From Candidatus Dojkabacteria bacterium (GTDB lineage: Bacteria > Patescibacteriota > Dojkabacteria > J137), in contig JAGQLF010000001.1 in the NCBI GenBank assembly GCA_020429545.1, positions 1 to 36,646 of the forward strand: 36,646 bases of DNA, read 5' to 3'. The notes under the pieces are model-generated. The model was given only the letters and a program-made list of their open reading frames with translations, did no database searches and was not told where the DNA came from. Positions 1 to 7,310 of the stretch are shown here, in pieces. The position numbers and the translations under genes are program-made. The stretch's first letter is position 1; each line of letters starts with the position of its first letter.

Positions 1-173
1 TCCACACTACTCTATATTTACGTAACAACGCTATGTTACTCTACTCTACATCAATCACGGATATATAATTCTGCAAATGAAATTAGAAATATATTTTTAT
101 TTTATTTATTTTTATAAAATGTTTAACTATATACCACTATCCCTCATCCTCTAAAGGATAATCCCCTACTTTG

Positions 174-182
174 TGGTAAAAT
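174..182 (+). promoter_or_regulatory. extended -10 promoter of the GNAT gene
   Basis: TGG-TAAAAT matches the extended -10 form TGnTATAAT. Its end lies 24 bases before the ATG at 206, the same spacing seen before several other genes here (1916, 7311, 27334, 28117). The GTG at 173 overlaps this box, which argues against GTG as the start. No good -35 box is visible. Confidence 0.5.
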
Positions 183-205
183 CTCATCAATTTAAAAAAC
201 AAATT

Positions 206-748
206 ATGGATGAGAAAATTACTGAACAAGAGCCAACTATAACTATAAGCGAGCTAAAACAAGAAGATATTCCTCAGCTCTATAAACTATTAGAACAAAG
301 AGTTATAGATCCAGATACTGGAAAAATATTCTACGATGAGATCAATAGAATTATTGAAAGCATGGCCGGAAACTGGGGAGAAGATAACAGAAAAAGAAAA
401 TACTTGGTTGCAAGAGACGGAAATAGAGTTTTAGGTTGCATGGCTTATTCTGCGCCAGACATGTCTATGTGTAAGCATTTTGGTTTTGAACATCCCTCAA
501 CTGCTGATGCAATTGAACTATTAAATGCTTTTGTTCTTGAACAAGGAAATGGAGTGGGCAGAAAACTCTTTGAAGCTATATGTGAGGTTGGTCGAAATCT
601 TGGTAAAAGCTACTTAGTCATAAATAGCGGACCAAGATATAAAGATAGCTGGGGTTTCTACGATAAGATGTGTGACGAATCATGTGGATTTATTGAAAAC
701 AAGTATGGGGATAAACGTCATGCAAACACTTGGCAAATTAGGTTATAA
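206..748 (+). CDS. GNAT-family N-acetyltransferase
   Basis: This 180-residue protein has the GNAT fold. An N-terminal helix region is followed by the strand YLVARDGNRVLGCMAYS, then a strand and the acetyl-CoA pyrophosphate-binding loop in FVLEQGNGVGRKLFEAI (the Q-x-x-G-x-G/A signature). The family moves an acetyl group from acetyl-CoA to an amine; the substrate cannot be told from sequence. An in-frame GTG at 173 would add 11 residues, but it lies inside the probable -10 box, so the ATG at 206 is preferred. No clear Shine-Dalgarno sequence precedes it. The gene stands alone and converges on the membrane protein gene that follows. Confidence 0.85.
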   Translation: MDEKITEQEPTITISELKQEDIPQLYKLLEQRVIDPDTGKIFYDEINRIIESMAGNWGEDNRKRKYLVARDGNRVLGCMAYSAPDMSMCKHFGFEHPSTADAIELLNAFVLEQGNGVGRKLFEAICEVGRNLGKSYLVINSGPRYKDSWGFYDKMCDESCGFIENKYGDKRHANTWQIRL

Positions 749-752
749 GAAT

Positions 753-791
753 TAAAGCTAGTAGCTAGCAGCTCGGAGCTAGGAGCTATAG
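753..791. repeat. AGCTAG-type low-complexity intergenic repeat
   Basis: This run of overlapping AGCTAG, TAGCAGCT and GGAGCTAGGAGCT words lies between two convergent genes. It can fold on itself and may help end transcription from both sides. Related runs occur at 3999-4031, 19047-19087 and 19165-19200. Confidence 0.6.
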
Positions 792-1916
792 AAGAGTTCC
801 ATTAATTCCCCAACTGCTATTTATAACTAGCAAAAAGGTTATAAGGGCAACTAGAACCATATACTCCACCCAAACGTATCTGTTTAGGTTAGACCTAATT
901 TCTAGTGCAATACTTAAAAGAATATAGAAAACTACAGCAATAGATAAAATTGCATAAACATAGTTTACAGGCCAAATTGATAGTACAAAAATTGCATATA
1001 GAATGGTAAGAGTAATACTTAAAGACCTTATTATGCTCTGCTGAGGAGTTATGTGCTCTAACATCAAAATTGACGAGAATGTTAGATAAAATACAGGTGG
1101 ACCAATCAAAACTAATTTCTCAAAGAAATTAAAGTTAGCTCCAAAAAATAAAATCAAAATCAAATATGATGAAATCAAAGAGAATATAAATTGTGATGCC
1201 CTAGCCGCCTGTTCCAACGGAATCTTAACTTCAAGTGCAGTGTTTAATATATTAGTAGTCAAAATAACAAAATATGAGATAACGTAAAGAACTATAGAAA
1301 ACATAAACGAGAGAATAAACTTATTAAACTGAAACTGTTCTGCTATCAAAAAAGAAAGAGTTATTAAAATATAAGGAATAATTGAAAGTGCCGGATAAAA
1401 AATAATAACTTTAGATTTTAATGATTTAGTTTTAAATCCAACAACTGCGTACATGCCATAGGCAAGTGTAGCTACAATAACAGACGTTCTAAACAAAATT
1501 CCCAAAGTAATATTACCTCCAGCTTGCTGGTTAGCTATAACCGTCCCTTCTATAATATTAATTTTTGTTGTGGTTGTGGTAAATAAATCCCTTGTAGTAA
1601 TTACAATACTCTCTGGGATTTCGTCTGAATCTAAATCGTATTCAAAATCAGTTGATGTTTTTCCTAACTCAAAAATTTGATCGTTTATATTAATAGTTAT
1701 TTTTCTTAGGTCGATATCATCCGATTTATTCCACCTTAGCTTTATAGATTGTGTTGAGGTAGTTATCGAAATATTAGCAAGTTCATCTGGTGGTGTTACA
1801 ATATCTGCTACCCAATTAATGATTGGTGTCGTTAAAATAAAAAATAAAGCTGCGGCAATTCCTGCAACCCAAACAATCCTTAACCTAACTGGAATATTTT
1901 TTACAATCTTTATCAT
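786..1916 (-). CDS. polytopic membrane protein with an N-terminal FN3/Ig-like domain
   Basis: I do not recognise a named family. The 376 residues begin with a basic segment and a membrane helix (about 13-33). A beta-rich stretch follows (about 45-125) that looks like a fibronectin-III or Ig-like domain: strands such as SIKLRWNKSDDIDLRKITI, then a Thr-rich end. The rest (about 135-376) holds roughly seven more hydrophobic helices with short loops. The beta domain should face outside, between helix 1 and the helical bundle. A TAAAAT -10 box lies 25 bases upstream. It appears to be a single-gene unit. Transport or envelope roles are possible, but nothing in the sequence decides between them. Confidence 0.7.
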   Translation of the reverse strand: MIKIVKNIPVRLRIVWVAGIAAALFFILTTPIINWVADIVTPPDELANISITTSTQSIKLRWNKSDDIDLRKITININDQIFELGKTSTDFEYDLDSDEIPESIVITTRDLFTTTTTKINIIEGTVIANQQAGGNITLGILFRTSVIVATLAYGMYAVVGFKTKSLKSKVIIFYPALSIIPYILITLSFLIAEQFQFNKFILSFMFSIVLYVISYFVILTTNILNTALEVKIPLEQAARASQFIFSLISSYLILILFFGANFNFFEKLVLIGPPVFYLTFSSILMLEHITPQQSIIRSLSITLTILYAIFVLSIWPVNYVYAILSIAVVFYILLSIALEIRSNLNRYVWVEYMVLVALITFLLVINSSWGINGTLL

Positions 1917-1940
1917 TATTTCGAATTTTATCTACTCGCT

Positions 1941-1946
1941 ATTTTA
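1941..1946 (-). promoter_or_regulatory. -10 box of the polytopic membrane protein gene
   Basis: TAAAAT on the minus strand ends 25 bases before the start codon at 1916, matching the spacing before other genes in the window. There is no TG extension and no obvious -35 box. Confidence 0.4.
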
Positions 1947-2130
1947 CCGCGCACATAATATAAGAACAACTGACAACTAGGTTATTCTGACCAGATAGAT
2001 TTTCACTGAAAATACAAGTCATTAATAAATAGTAATTAATTGTTATTTATAGTTATTAAGTAATTATTAACAATTACTATCAATAACCTAATTACTACGA
2101 ATAACTAAAACATCGCTTGCCCATTAAAGT

Positions 2131-3132
2131 TCAAGTACTGCCAAGCCGTCTATACACCTCCTCTGCTTTATCAGTTATTTGCCTTCCTCTGTTTGTTCTT
2201 TGTATAAATCCTTTTTTTAGCAGAAATGGTTCGTATACAGTTTCTACTGTTTCTGGCTCCTCTGAAATTGAAGCAGCTAGTGTGCCAAGTCCTACGGGCC
2301 TCCCTTTAAAACTATCAATTAGACTGACCAATATCGCTCTATCTGTTCTGTTTAAACCATGTTCATCAATATCTAGTAGTTCTAAAGCTTCTCTTGTTGT
2401 ATCAATATCGATAGTGTCTTTATTGCCAACTGTTGCTAAATCTCTCACTCGTTTTAAAATTCTTATTGCTATTCTGGCTGTCATTCTGGCTCTTTTTGCA
2501 ATTTCTGCTGCTGCGCTATCGTCTATTCCAATACTCATCATTTTGGCTTTTTGTTTTACTAACTCAGTTAGTTCATTTTCCTCATAAAAATCTAGCCTAA
2601 AGTTCATACCAAATCTATCTCTTAGTGGAGCGCTAAGCATAGAAAGCTTTGTAGTTGCGCCAATTATTGTAAATTTAGGTAAATCTATTCTTAATGTTTT
2701 AGCATTTGGTCCTTTTCCAATAACAATATCAAGCACATTATCTTCCATGGCAGGATATAAAATTTCTTCAATTGTTCTTTTAAGTCTGTGAATTTCGTCA
2801 ATAAATAAAACAGAATATGGTTCAAGCGAAGTTAGAATTGCTGCCAAGTCTCCTGCTTTTTCAATTACAGAACCACTTGTCGCATGCAGTGTATAACCAA
2901 GCTCTTTTGCTATAACATATGCAAATGTAGTCTTTCCAAGTCCTGGTGGTCCATGAAAAAGTATATGATCCACAGCTGCATCTCTTTTCTTTGCAGACTC
3001 AATCATAATCTCTAAACTCCTCTTCTCTGCCTTTCTTCCAATTACTTCTTTAAAATTACTTGGTCTCAATGCCCCTTCAAATGCCACCTCATTTTCATTT
3101 TTAGCATCTGGTGTTGTAGCGTATTCATCCAT
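2131..3132 (-). CDS. ruvB: Holliday junction branch migration ATPase RuvB
   Basis: RuvB is the AAA+ motor that, with RuvA, drives branch migration of Holliday junctions. The 333-residue length is normal. Walker A is GPPGLGKTT (61-69), Walker B is in LFIDEIHRL, sensor 1 is in TIIGATTKLSMLSAPLRDRFG with the arginine finger in its LRDRFG part, and the C-terminal winged-helix domain ends in RGRQITDKAEEVYRRL. The gene follows ruvA with a one-base gap, so the two are co-transcribed. ruvC is in a separate unit about 300 bases upstream of ruvA. Confidence 0.98.
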   Translation of the reverse strand: MDEYATTPDAKNENEVAFEGALRPSNFKEVIGRKAEKRSLEIMIESAKKRDAAVDHILFHGPPGLGKTTFAYVIAKELGYTLHATSGSVIEKAGDLAAILTSLEPYSVLFIDEIHRLKRTIEEILYPAMEDNVLDIVIGKGPNAKTLRIDLPKFTIIGATTKLSMLSAPLRDRFGMNFRLDFYEENELTELVKQKAKMMSIGIDDSAAAEIAKRARMTARIAIRILKRVRDLATVGNKDTIDIDTTREALELLDIDEHGLNRTDRAILVSLIDSFKGRPVGLGTLAASISEEPETVETVYEPFLLKKGFIQRTNRGRQITDKAEEVYRRLGST

Positions 3133-3133
3133 A

Positions 3134-3718
3134 CTATAGTGTTGATAGAAGTTTTTTTATTATATCTTGTTCTGAAGCATCACTTATAAATAAGTTATCT
3201 AACTTAGTCAAGTTAGATACTATATCTCTCTCTTTATAACCCAGATTCTTTAGAGCCTCTTTAACATTCTCTACTTTGCTATTATCAAATGTTCCAGTTT
3301 GGCCTAATAGAGTTGCATCTGTTGGAGCTGGAACCTTATCTCTTAGCTCTATTATTATTTTTTCTGCCGTCTTAGCACCAACACTTGAGACTTTTAGCCC
3401 TTTTGCATCTCCATTATAAATTGATGAAACTACTTCGTTATAACCTTTTGAAGTAATTATGTTCAAGGCTGTTTTTGCACCTACTCCTGAAATTGAAAGT
3501 AGTTTTTTAAAAAGTGATAGCTCTTCTTGTGAAGTAAAACCCCATAAAGAAATATCATCTTCTCTAACATTTGTATGTATAAATAGTTCTATCTCTTGAT
3601 CTTCTTTAATTGCTCCTGTGTTCACCGCATTAACCTTCCACCCTACTCCATTTGACAGGATTATTAAACTTCCATCATCAAAAATTGTTTTTATTTTTCC
3701 ACTTAAAAATCCAATCAT
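3134..3718 (-). CDS. ruvA: Holliday junction branch migration protein RuvA
   Basis: RuvA binds the four-way junction as a tetramer and loads RuvB. The protein begins MIGFLSGKI, the family's usual N-terminus (OB-fold domain I). Two helix-hairpin-helix motifs follow (LLSISGVGAKTALNI and LKVSSVGAKTAEKII), then the linker and the small C-terminal domain III that contacts RuvB. An in-frame start at 3763 would add 15 residues outside the family's pattern, so the ATG at 3718 was chosen. A perfect TATAAT sits only six bases upstream of that ATG, which suggests a leaderless or nearly leaderless mRNA. The gene is followed by ruvB one base later. Confidence 0.97.
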   Translation of the reverse strand: MIGFLSGKIKTIFDDGSLIILSNGVGWKVNAVNTGAIKEDQEIELFIHTNVREDDISLWGFTSQEELSLFKKLLSISGVGAKTALNIITSKGYNEVVSSIYNGDAKGLKVSSVGAKTAEKIIIELRDKVPAPTDATLLGQTGTFDNSKVENVKEALKNLGYKERDIVSNLTKLDNLFISDASEQDIIKKLLSTL

Positions 3719-3724
3719 GACCTC

Positions 3725-3730
3725 ATTATA
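3725..3730 (-). promoter_or_regulatory. ruvA -10 box close to the start codon
   Basis: TATAAT preceded directly by TG on the minus strand lies 6 bases before the ruvA ATG. A start site 6-8 bases downstream would fall on the ATG itself, giving a leaderless transcript. Confidence 0.45.
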
Positions 3731-3866
3731 CATTAAGAAATTACAAACAAGATGATTTAGCATTAAAATCGTTGTAGGTGCTTAGAATTATCTTTAAATT
3801 GGAAATTCGAAAAAAGAAATCCGAAATAAATAGGAAATCTTGCTTTATCAGCAGTATAGGCTTGTC

Positions 3867-3969
3867 AGTTCGAGTGAAATTTGCGATAGCAAATTTTGTA
3901 TCTAGAACTCACTTCTCGATACAATTCTACTTCTCCCGATAAATCGGGATCAGTAGAATCACTCGAAGT
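3867..3969. repeat. four-way-junction intergenic repeat, copy 1
   Basis: An outer 8-bp stem, TTCGAGTG (3869-3876) with CACTCGAA (3960-3967), encloses three hairpins. They are AAATTTGC/GCAAATTT (3877-3896), TGTATC-t-AGAA/TTCT-c-GATACA (3897-3923), and ATTCTACT/AGTAGAAT containing CCCGAT/ATCGGG (3924-3959). It lies between the end of ruvC and the start of ruvA. A second copy with the same layout is at 20115-20215. Confidence 0.85.
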
Positions 3970-3998
3970 AACACAGCTAGGGACAGGAATTTATAATT

Positions 3999-4031
3999 TT
4001 GCTAGAAGCCCGTAGCTAGCAGCTAGTGGCT
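3999..4031. repeat. AGCTAG-type low-complexity repeat at the ruvC 3' end
   Basis: Words such as GTAGCTAGCAGCTAGTGGCT overlap the last codons and the stop of ruvC. It is the same kind of sequence as at 753-791. It may contribute to transcript ending after ruvC. Confidence 0.5.
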
Positions 4032-4511
4032 ATTTATGTGGCATGTAGCAACTGCAATTGCATCAGCAACATCATCAGGCTTTGGAACTTCTTTTAGTCC
4101 ATAAATTAGCTTTACCATTTTTTGAATTTGTTCTTTATCTGCTCTTCCATAACCCGTAACCGCAGTTTTGACTTGTAATGGTGTATAGTCGTATGTCGGC
4201 CGCCCTGCGTGCTCTGCAGCTAATAAAATTACACCTCTCGCCTGGCTCACATTTATAACTGTTTTTTGATTTTTGAAGTAAAAAAGGCTTTCTACTGCAA
4301 TAATATGTGGATTAAATGCTTCAATTTTCTCTGTCAATTCTTTGTAGATTATTGCGAGTCTTTCATTAGTTGGAAGCTTTGAATCTGTAATAATTGCACC
4401 ATAATCGATAAGTTTAGGTTTATTTGCAAACTGAGGATTTTTCTCAACGATAGACCAACCAACAATTGCAATCCCCGTGTCAATTCCCATTACCCTAGTT
4501 GAAGTATTCAT
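4023..4511 (-). CDS. ruvC: Holliday junction resolvase RuvC
   Basis: RuvC is the endonuclease that cuts Holliday junctions symmetrically, working with RuvAB. The 162-residue length fits. The RNase-H-fold acidic residues are visible: Asp11 in MGIDTG, Glu74 in AVESLFYF, and Asp147/Asp150 in DDVADAIAVA. Its ATG overlaps the yebC TGA as ATGA, so translation is coupled to yebC. ruvC is separated from ruvAB by about 300 bases holding a structured repeat. The yebC-ruvC order is common in bacteria. Confidence 0.97.
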   Translation of the reverse strand: MNTSTRVMGIDTGIAIVGWSIVEKNPQFANKPKLIDYGAIITDSKLPTNERLAIIYKELTEKIEAFNPHIIAVESLFYFKNQKTVINVSQARGVILLAAEHAGRPTYDYTPLQVKTAVTGYGRADKEQIQKMVKLIYGLKEVPKPDDVADAIAVATCHINSH

Positions 4512-5257
4512 ATATCAAAATCGTAGTTAGTCCAAATATTAACCACATCCTGGTTTTCTTCAATTAAGGCCTCAAGCTCTTCTAATCTATCTTTTACACT
4601 TATTGCATCCACCAATGCATCTGTAACTTTTGCAAGTTCTGCTTTTTCAATTTTTATCTCATTTTCAAATTGTTTCTTTATACTATCGAACACCGATTTA
4701 AATTCCGATCTTTCAGTCTTTACCAATATTTTTTTCTCTTCTTCTTTTCTTACTGTATCAATAATTCCCGGAATCTCAAAGAGACTCAGTATTATCTCAT
4801 CTAAATCTCTATTGGCGGTTACTGTAAATTCAATTATCCCAACCTCTTTGAACTGCCATGAAATAGAGCCCTCAGAAGCCATTTTAAGACCATTTTTAGT
4901 AGCCATTGTCTTTAGTTCAGTAATAGTTCTATTTGGATTATCTGTTTCAGTATCTACTAAAAATGCAGTCCCATTCGGACCGTAAAATTCATAGGTATTT
5001 TCCACAACAGTCGAGCTATCTGCTGATACACCAATACCTTTGTCTATTGCTCTTTGAATATTATCGTTAGGCATTGATGCAGCCTTTGCTTTATCAACAG
5101 CAACTCTAAGCATTGGATTAAAGTTCACATCTCCGCTCTCTCCTAGTTTCGCTGAAACAGTAATATCTTTAGAAAGTTTTGTAAAAGTCGATGCTCTTTT
5201 TTTATCTTGAGCCTCCTTTGTCCTCTTAATATTTGCCCATTTTGAATGTCCTGCCAT
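4508..5257 (-). CDS. yebC: YebC/PmpR/TACO1-family protein
   Basis: The protein starts with the family signature MAGHSKWANIKRTKEAQD and has the usual length (249 residues). Members bind DNA or act at the ribosome: some have been described as transcriptional regulators, others as factors that relieve ribosome stalling on proline-rich stretches. Which role applies here cannot be seen. The central RAIDKGIG motif and the three-domain length are intact. The gene begins two bases after the stop of the LCP-like gene and overlaps ruvC by four bases, so the three form one operon. Confidence 0.96.
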   Translation of the reverse strand: MAGHSKWANIKRTKEAQDKKRASTFTKLSKDITVSAKLGESGDVNFNPMLRVAVDKAKAASMPNDNIQRAIDKGIGVSADSSTVVENTYEFYGPNGTAFLVDTETDNPNRTITELKTMATKNGLKMASEGSISWQFKEVGIIEFTVTANRDLDEIILSLFEIPGIIDTVRKEEEKKILVKTERSEFKSVFDSIKKQFENEIKIEKAELAKVTDALVDAISVKDRLEELEALIEENQDVVNIWTNYDFDI

Positions 5258-5259
5258 AT

Positions 5260-6477
5260 CTAAAAATTTAAAACTAAAACCAAATCCCCTGTCTTATTGT
5301 ATGGGTATTTATCTATTTCTATCCTTATTTTATCTCTTAAACTTTGCTTAATTGCTTTGATAGAATTTTTAAACCTAACTAAATCTTCTTCACCACCCAG
5401 ATGTAAAACACTTTCTTTTTCATTTTCAAAGTAGTTACCATATTTTACTACGTTCATTCCAATATTTTGCAATTCTCTGTTGTATAGAGAAGCTAGACCT
5501 CTCTGATCAGATGCATTATAAATTTCTAACTCTGCTTGTTCGGCAACTACATCCAAATCATCTACAAATCCCAGTAAAGACTCATCGATTATAAGATAGT
5601 TTGGTAAAAATTCCAGTGCCTTTTCAGCCGATTCCTGAATAATTGCTTGCTCAACACCCAAAACTTTATAGTTAATTTGCTTATCTACTCTAAAATTAGA
5701 TAAAAATTGAATCAATTCTGGCCTATTCATGTCTGTCTTTATATAAGGATAAAGTTTAGATTTATTCCACAACAAGTTGTACATCTGTATCAACCTTGAA
5801 TTTTTATAAAATAGTGCCTCATTAAATTTGGCATAGTCTTCTGTATATTCTTGAGTTAAAAAATCTTCATTAGATTTGATTTTATTCAATAAATTCCTAT
5901 CTATCTTTAAATAGTTCTTATCAAAAACTGAAGAATTGATAAGTAAGTATCTGTCAATTCTTACGCCTAGTAAGGAACTTACTGCGCTATTTAAAGCCAT
6001 TAGTGCCGGTTCATCTCCTGAGTATTCGTTAAGAAACGTTCTCAGAGAAATATCGTTGAATCGCTCAGACATAAAATAAGGAGATACCTCAACAAGCCTA
6101 ACAGCATCATTACCTCCAACAACAACATTGATTGAGTTGATGTATTTGTATGAATCAATCTCAGATATGGTATATACAACTGTGTTTATATTATTTAAAT
6201 CATAGACAATTGGGGGCTCAGCTTCTTGGTAATAACTCTCAAAGTTTATTGTGAAATATTGAAATAAATGAACTATAAGAACTGTTAATAGAAGAAATAT
6301 ACCTAAGAAATACCCTGATTGCTTTTTAATTTTAACTATCGATGTTAGGAAAGATTTGACTTTTGTTTGACTATTTTTCTTTTTATTTATAACTTGGCTA
6401 CCTCTACTTCTTCTGAGGAGACGCCGATATGACTCACTAAAGAATGTTTTGTTTAAGATTGAACTAATTCTACTCAT
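5260..6477 (-). CDS. divergent LytR-CpsA-Psr-like protein with LytR_C-type end
   Basis: The 405 residues begin with a basic cytoplasmic tail (many Arg/Lys, 18-52) and one membrane helix (about 55-75); the rest should be outside. The middle resembles an LCP domain in the stretch LNSAVSSLLGVRIDRYLLI, which matches the family's 'ALSSLLGVPIDYYVLV' pattern. The C-terminal part AELEIYNASDQRGLASLYNR with IGMNVVKYGNY matches the LytR_C domain. The conserved Asp/Arg-rich catalytic region of LCP enzymes (normally near 'R-D' after the first strands) is not recognisable. LCP enzymes attach polymers to peptidoglycan; here that activity is doubtful and a binding role is possible. It leads an operon with yebC and ruvC. 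Confidence 0.6.
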   Translation of the reverse strand: MSRISSILNKTFFSESYRRLLRRSRGSQVINKKKNSQTKVKSFLTSIVKIKKQSGYFLGIFLLLTVLIVHLFQYFTINFESYYQEAEPPIVYDLNNINTVVYTISEIDSYKYINSINVVVGGNDAVRLVEVSPYFMSERFNDISLRTFLNEYSGDEPALMALNSAVSSLLGVRIDRYLLINSSVFDKNYLKIDRNLLNKIKSNEDFLTQEYTEDYAKFNEALFYKNSRLIQMYNLLWNKSKLYPYIKTDMNRPELIQFLSNFRVDKQINYKVLGVEQAIIQESAEKALEFLPNYLIIDESLLGFVDDLDVVAEQAELEIYNASDQRGLASLYNRELQNIGMNVVKYGNYFENEKESVLHLGGEEDLVRFKNSIKAIKQSLRDKIRIEIDKYPYNKTGDLVLVLNF

Positions 6478-6486
6478 AGTAATCTT

Positions 6487-6492
6487 ATTGTA
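6487..6492 (-). promoter_or_regulatory. -10 box of the LCP-like/yebC/ruvC operon
   Basis: TACAAT with TG directly before it on the minus strand ends 10 bases upstream of the start codon at 6477. This is compatible with a very short leader. Confidence 0.35.
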
Positions 6493-6535
6493 CAGTATTA
6501 AGACTACTAGTTAAAAAATCTTAAAACAATTTTAA

Positions 6536-7165
6536 TTAGTCAAAGCTCTCTTCATCTTCCAGAATAAAGAATCCCTTTACTTCTTTTAGTGTATTTTTGA
6601 TTCTTTCTCTTATTGTTTTTCTATTTTTATTTTTCTGTTTATTCTTCTTTTTCTTTACTCCATGTACTTTTTCTTTTTTATCATTCTTTTTTGGCAACAC
6701 TTCATCCTGTTTCTCCACAATTTCTTGACTAATTTCAGTATTTTCTAAAATAATATTCTTTTTGTCAGCATCAATTGACACGCTCATATTCAAGTCTGCT
6801 CTATCTTTAGGGTCAATTATGCCACCGTTAATTCTAAGATCAAATGACATAACGAAGTCTTTCTTTTCATTCAGAAATTTCACTATCGGAACATTAATCA
6901 AATCTTCAGAATCTATTTGTGAATTAGGGAAATCAATATAATCATCTGGTCTAATTATGATGTAAATAATAAAACCAGGAATATTTAAAGGCAGAACGAG
7001 AAAAAAGAAGATTTTTGCTGTTCTTGGATTGTTGTACCTCTTCTTTGCATCTAAATATACCCAGATTGGTATTAATGACCACAATACAATAAGATATAGA
7101 AATGATATGAATAGTATATGGACTATGCTGACATGTTCAAGTAGGCTTTGTAAGCTTGTGATCAT
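6536..7165 (-). CDS. small two-helix membrane protein with lysine-rich tail
   Basis: I do not recognise a named family. The 209 residues hold two membrane helices (about 14-37 and 50-72). The segment between them, IPIWVYLDAKKRYNNPRTAK, resembles short inner-membrane modules of the phospholipase-D-N type. A soluble part follows, then a strongly basic stretch rich in Lys (about 150-190) and an acidic end. The basic tail could contact nucleic acid or membrane lipid. The gene faces away from the surface-protein gene across a 145-base gap and may share its regulation. Confidence 0.6.
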   Translation of the reverse strand: MITSLQSLLEHVSIVHILFISFLYLIVLWSLIPIWVYLDAKKRYNNPRTAKIFFFLVLPLNIPGFIIYIIIRPDDYIDFPNSQIDSEDLINVPIVKFLNEKKDFVMSFDLRINGGIIDPKDRADLNMSVSIDADKKNIILENTEISQEIVEKQDEVLPKKNDKKEKVHGVKKKKNKQKNKNRKTIRERIKNTLKEVKGFFILEDEESFD

Positions 7166-7280
7166 ATTGTTTTTCTAATGAATATAATGTCCCTAAGGAG
7201 ATTTAGTGGTTGATTATAAAATGAGAAGTCTAATTGAACAAGTAAAAAATAATTTAAATCTCTATAGAAGATTGATAAAC

Positions 7281-7286
7281 TAAAAT
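7281..7286 (+). promoter_or_regulatory. -10 box of the giant surface protein gene
   Basis: TAAAAT ends 25 bases before the GTG start at 7311, the spacing seen before other genes in this window. No TG extension is present. Confidence 0.4.
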
Positions 7287-7310
7287 AGAATTATTTCATT
7301 GAAGAATTAA

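Noticed and set aside
173..205. GTG at 173 as the start of the GNAT gene
   Set aside because: It overlaps a good extended -10 box, and the ATG at 206 has the same promoter spacing as other genes.
2117..2587. 156-codon open frame on the plus strand
   Set aside because: It lies wholly opposite ruvB, whose motifs are complete. The plus-strand product is Ser/Leu-rich with no recognisable domain.
3719..3763. Upstream start for ruvA at 3763
   Set aside because: The extra 15 residues precede the conserved MIG start of the family and would cover the TATAAT box.
3867..3969. A tRNA or tmRNA gene, because of the cloverleaf-like fold
   Set aside because: There is no T-loop, no anticodon loop of the right form and no conserved tRNA bases; the loops differ between copies.
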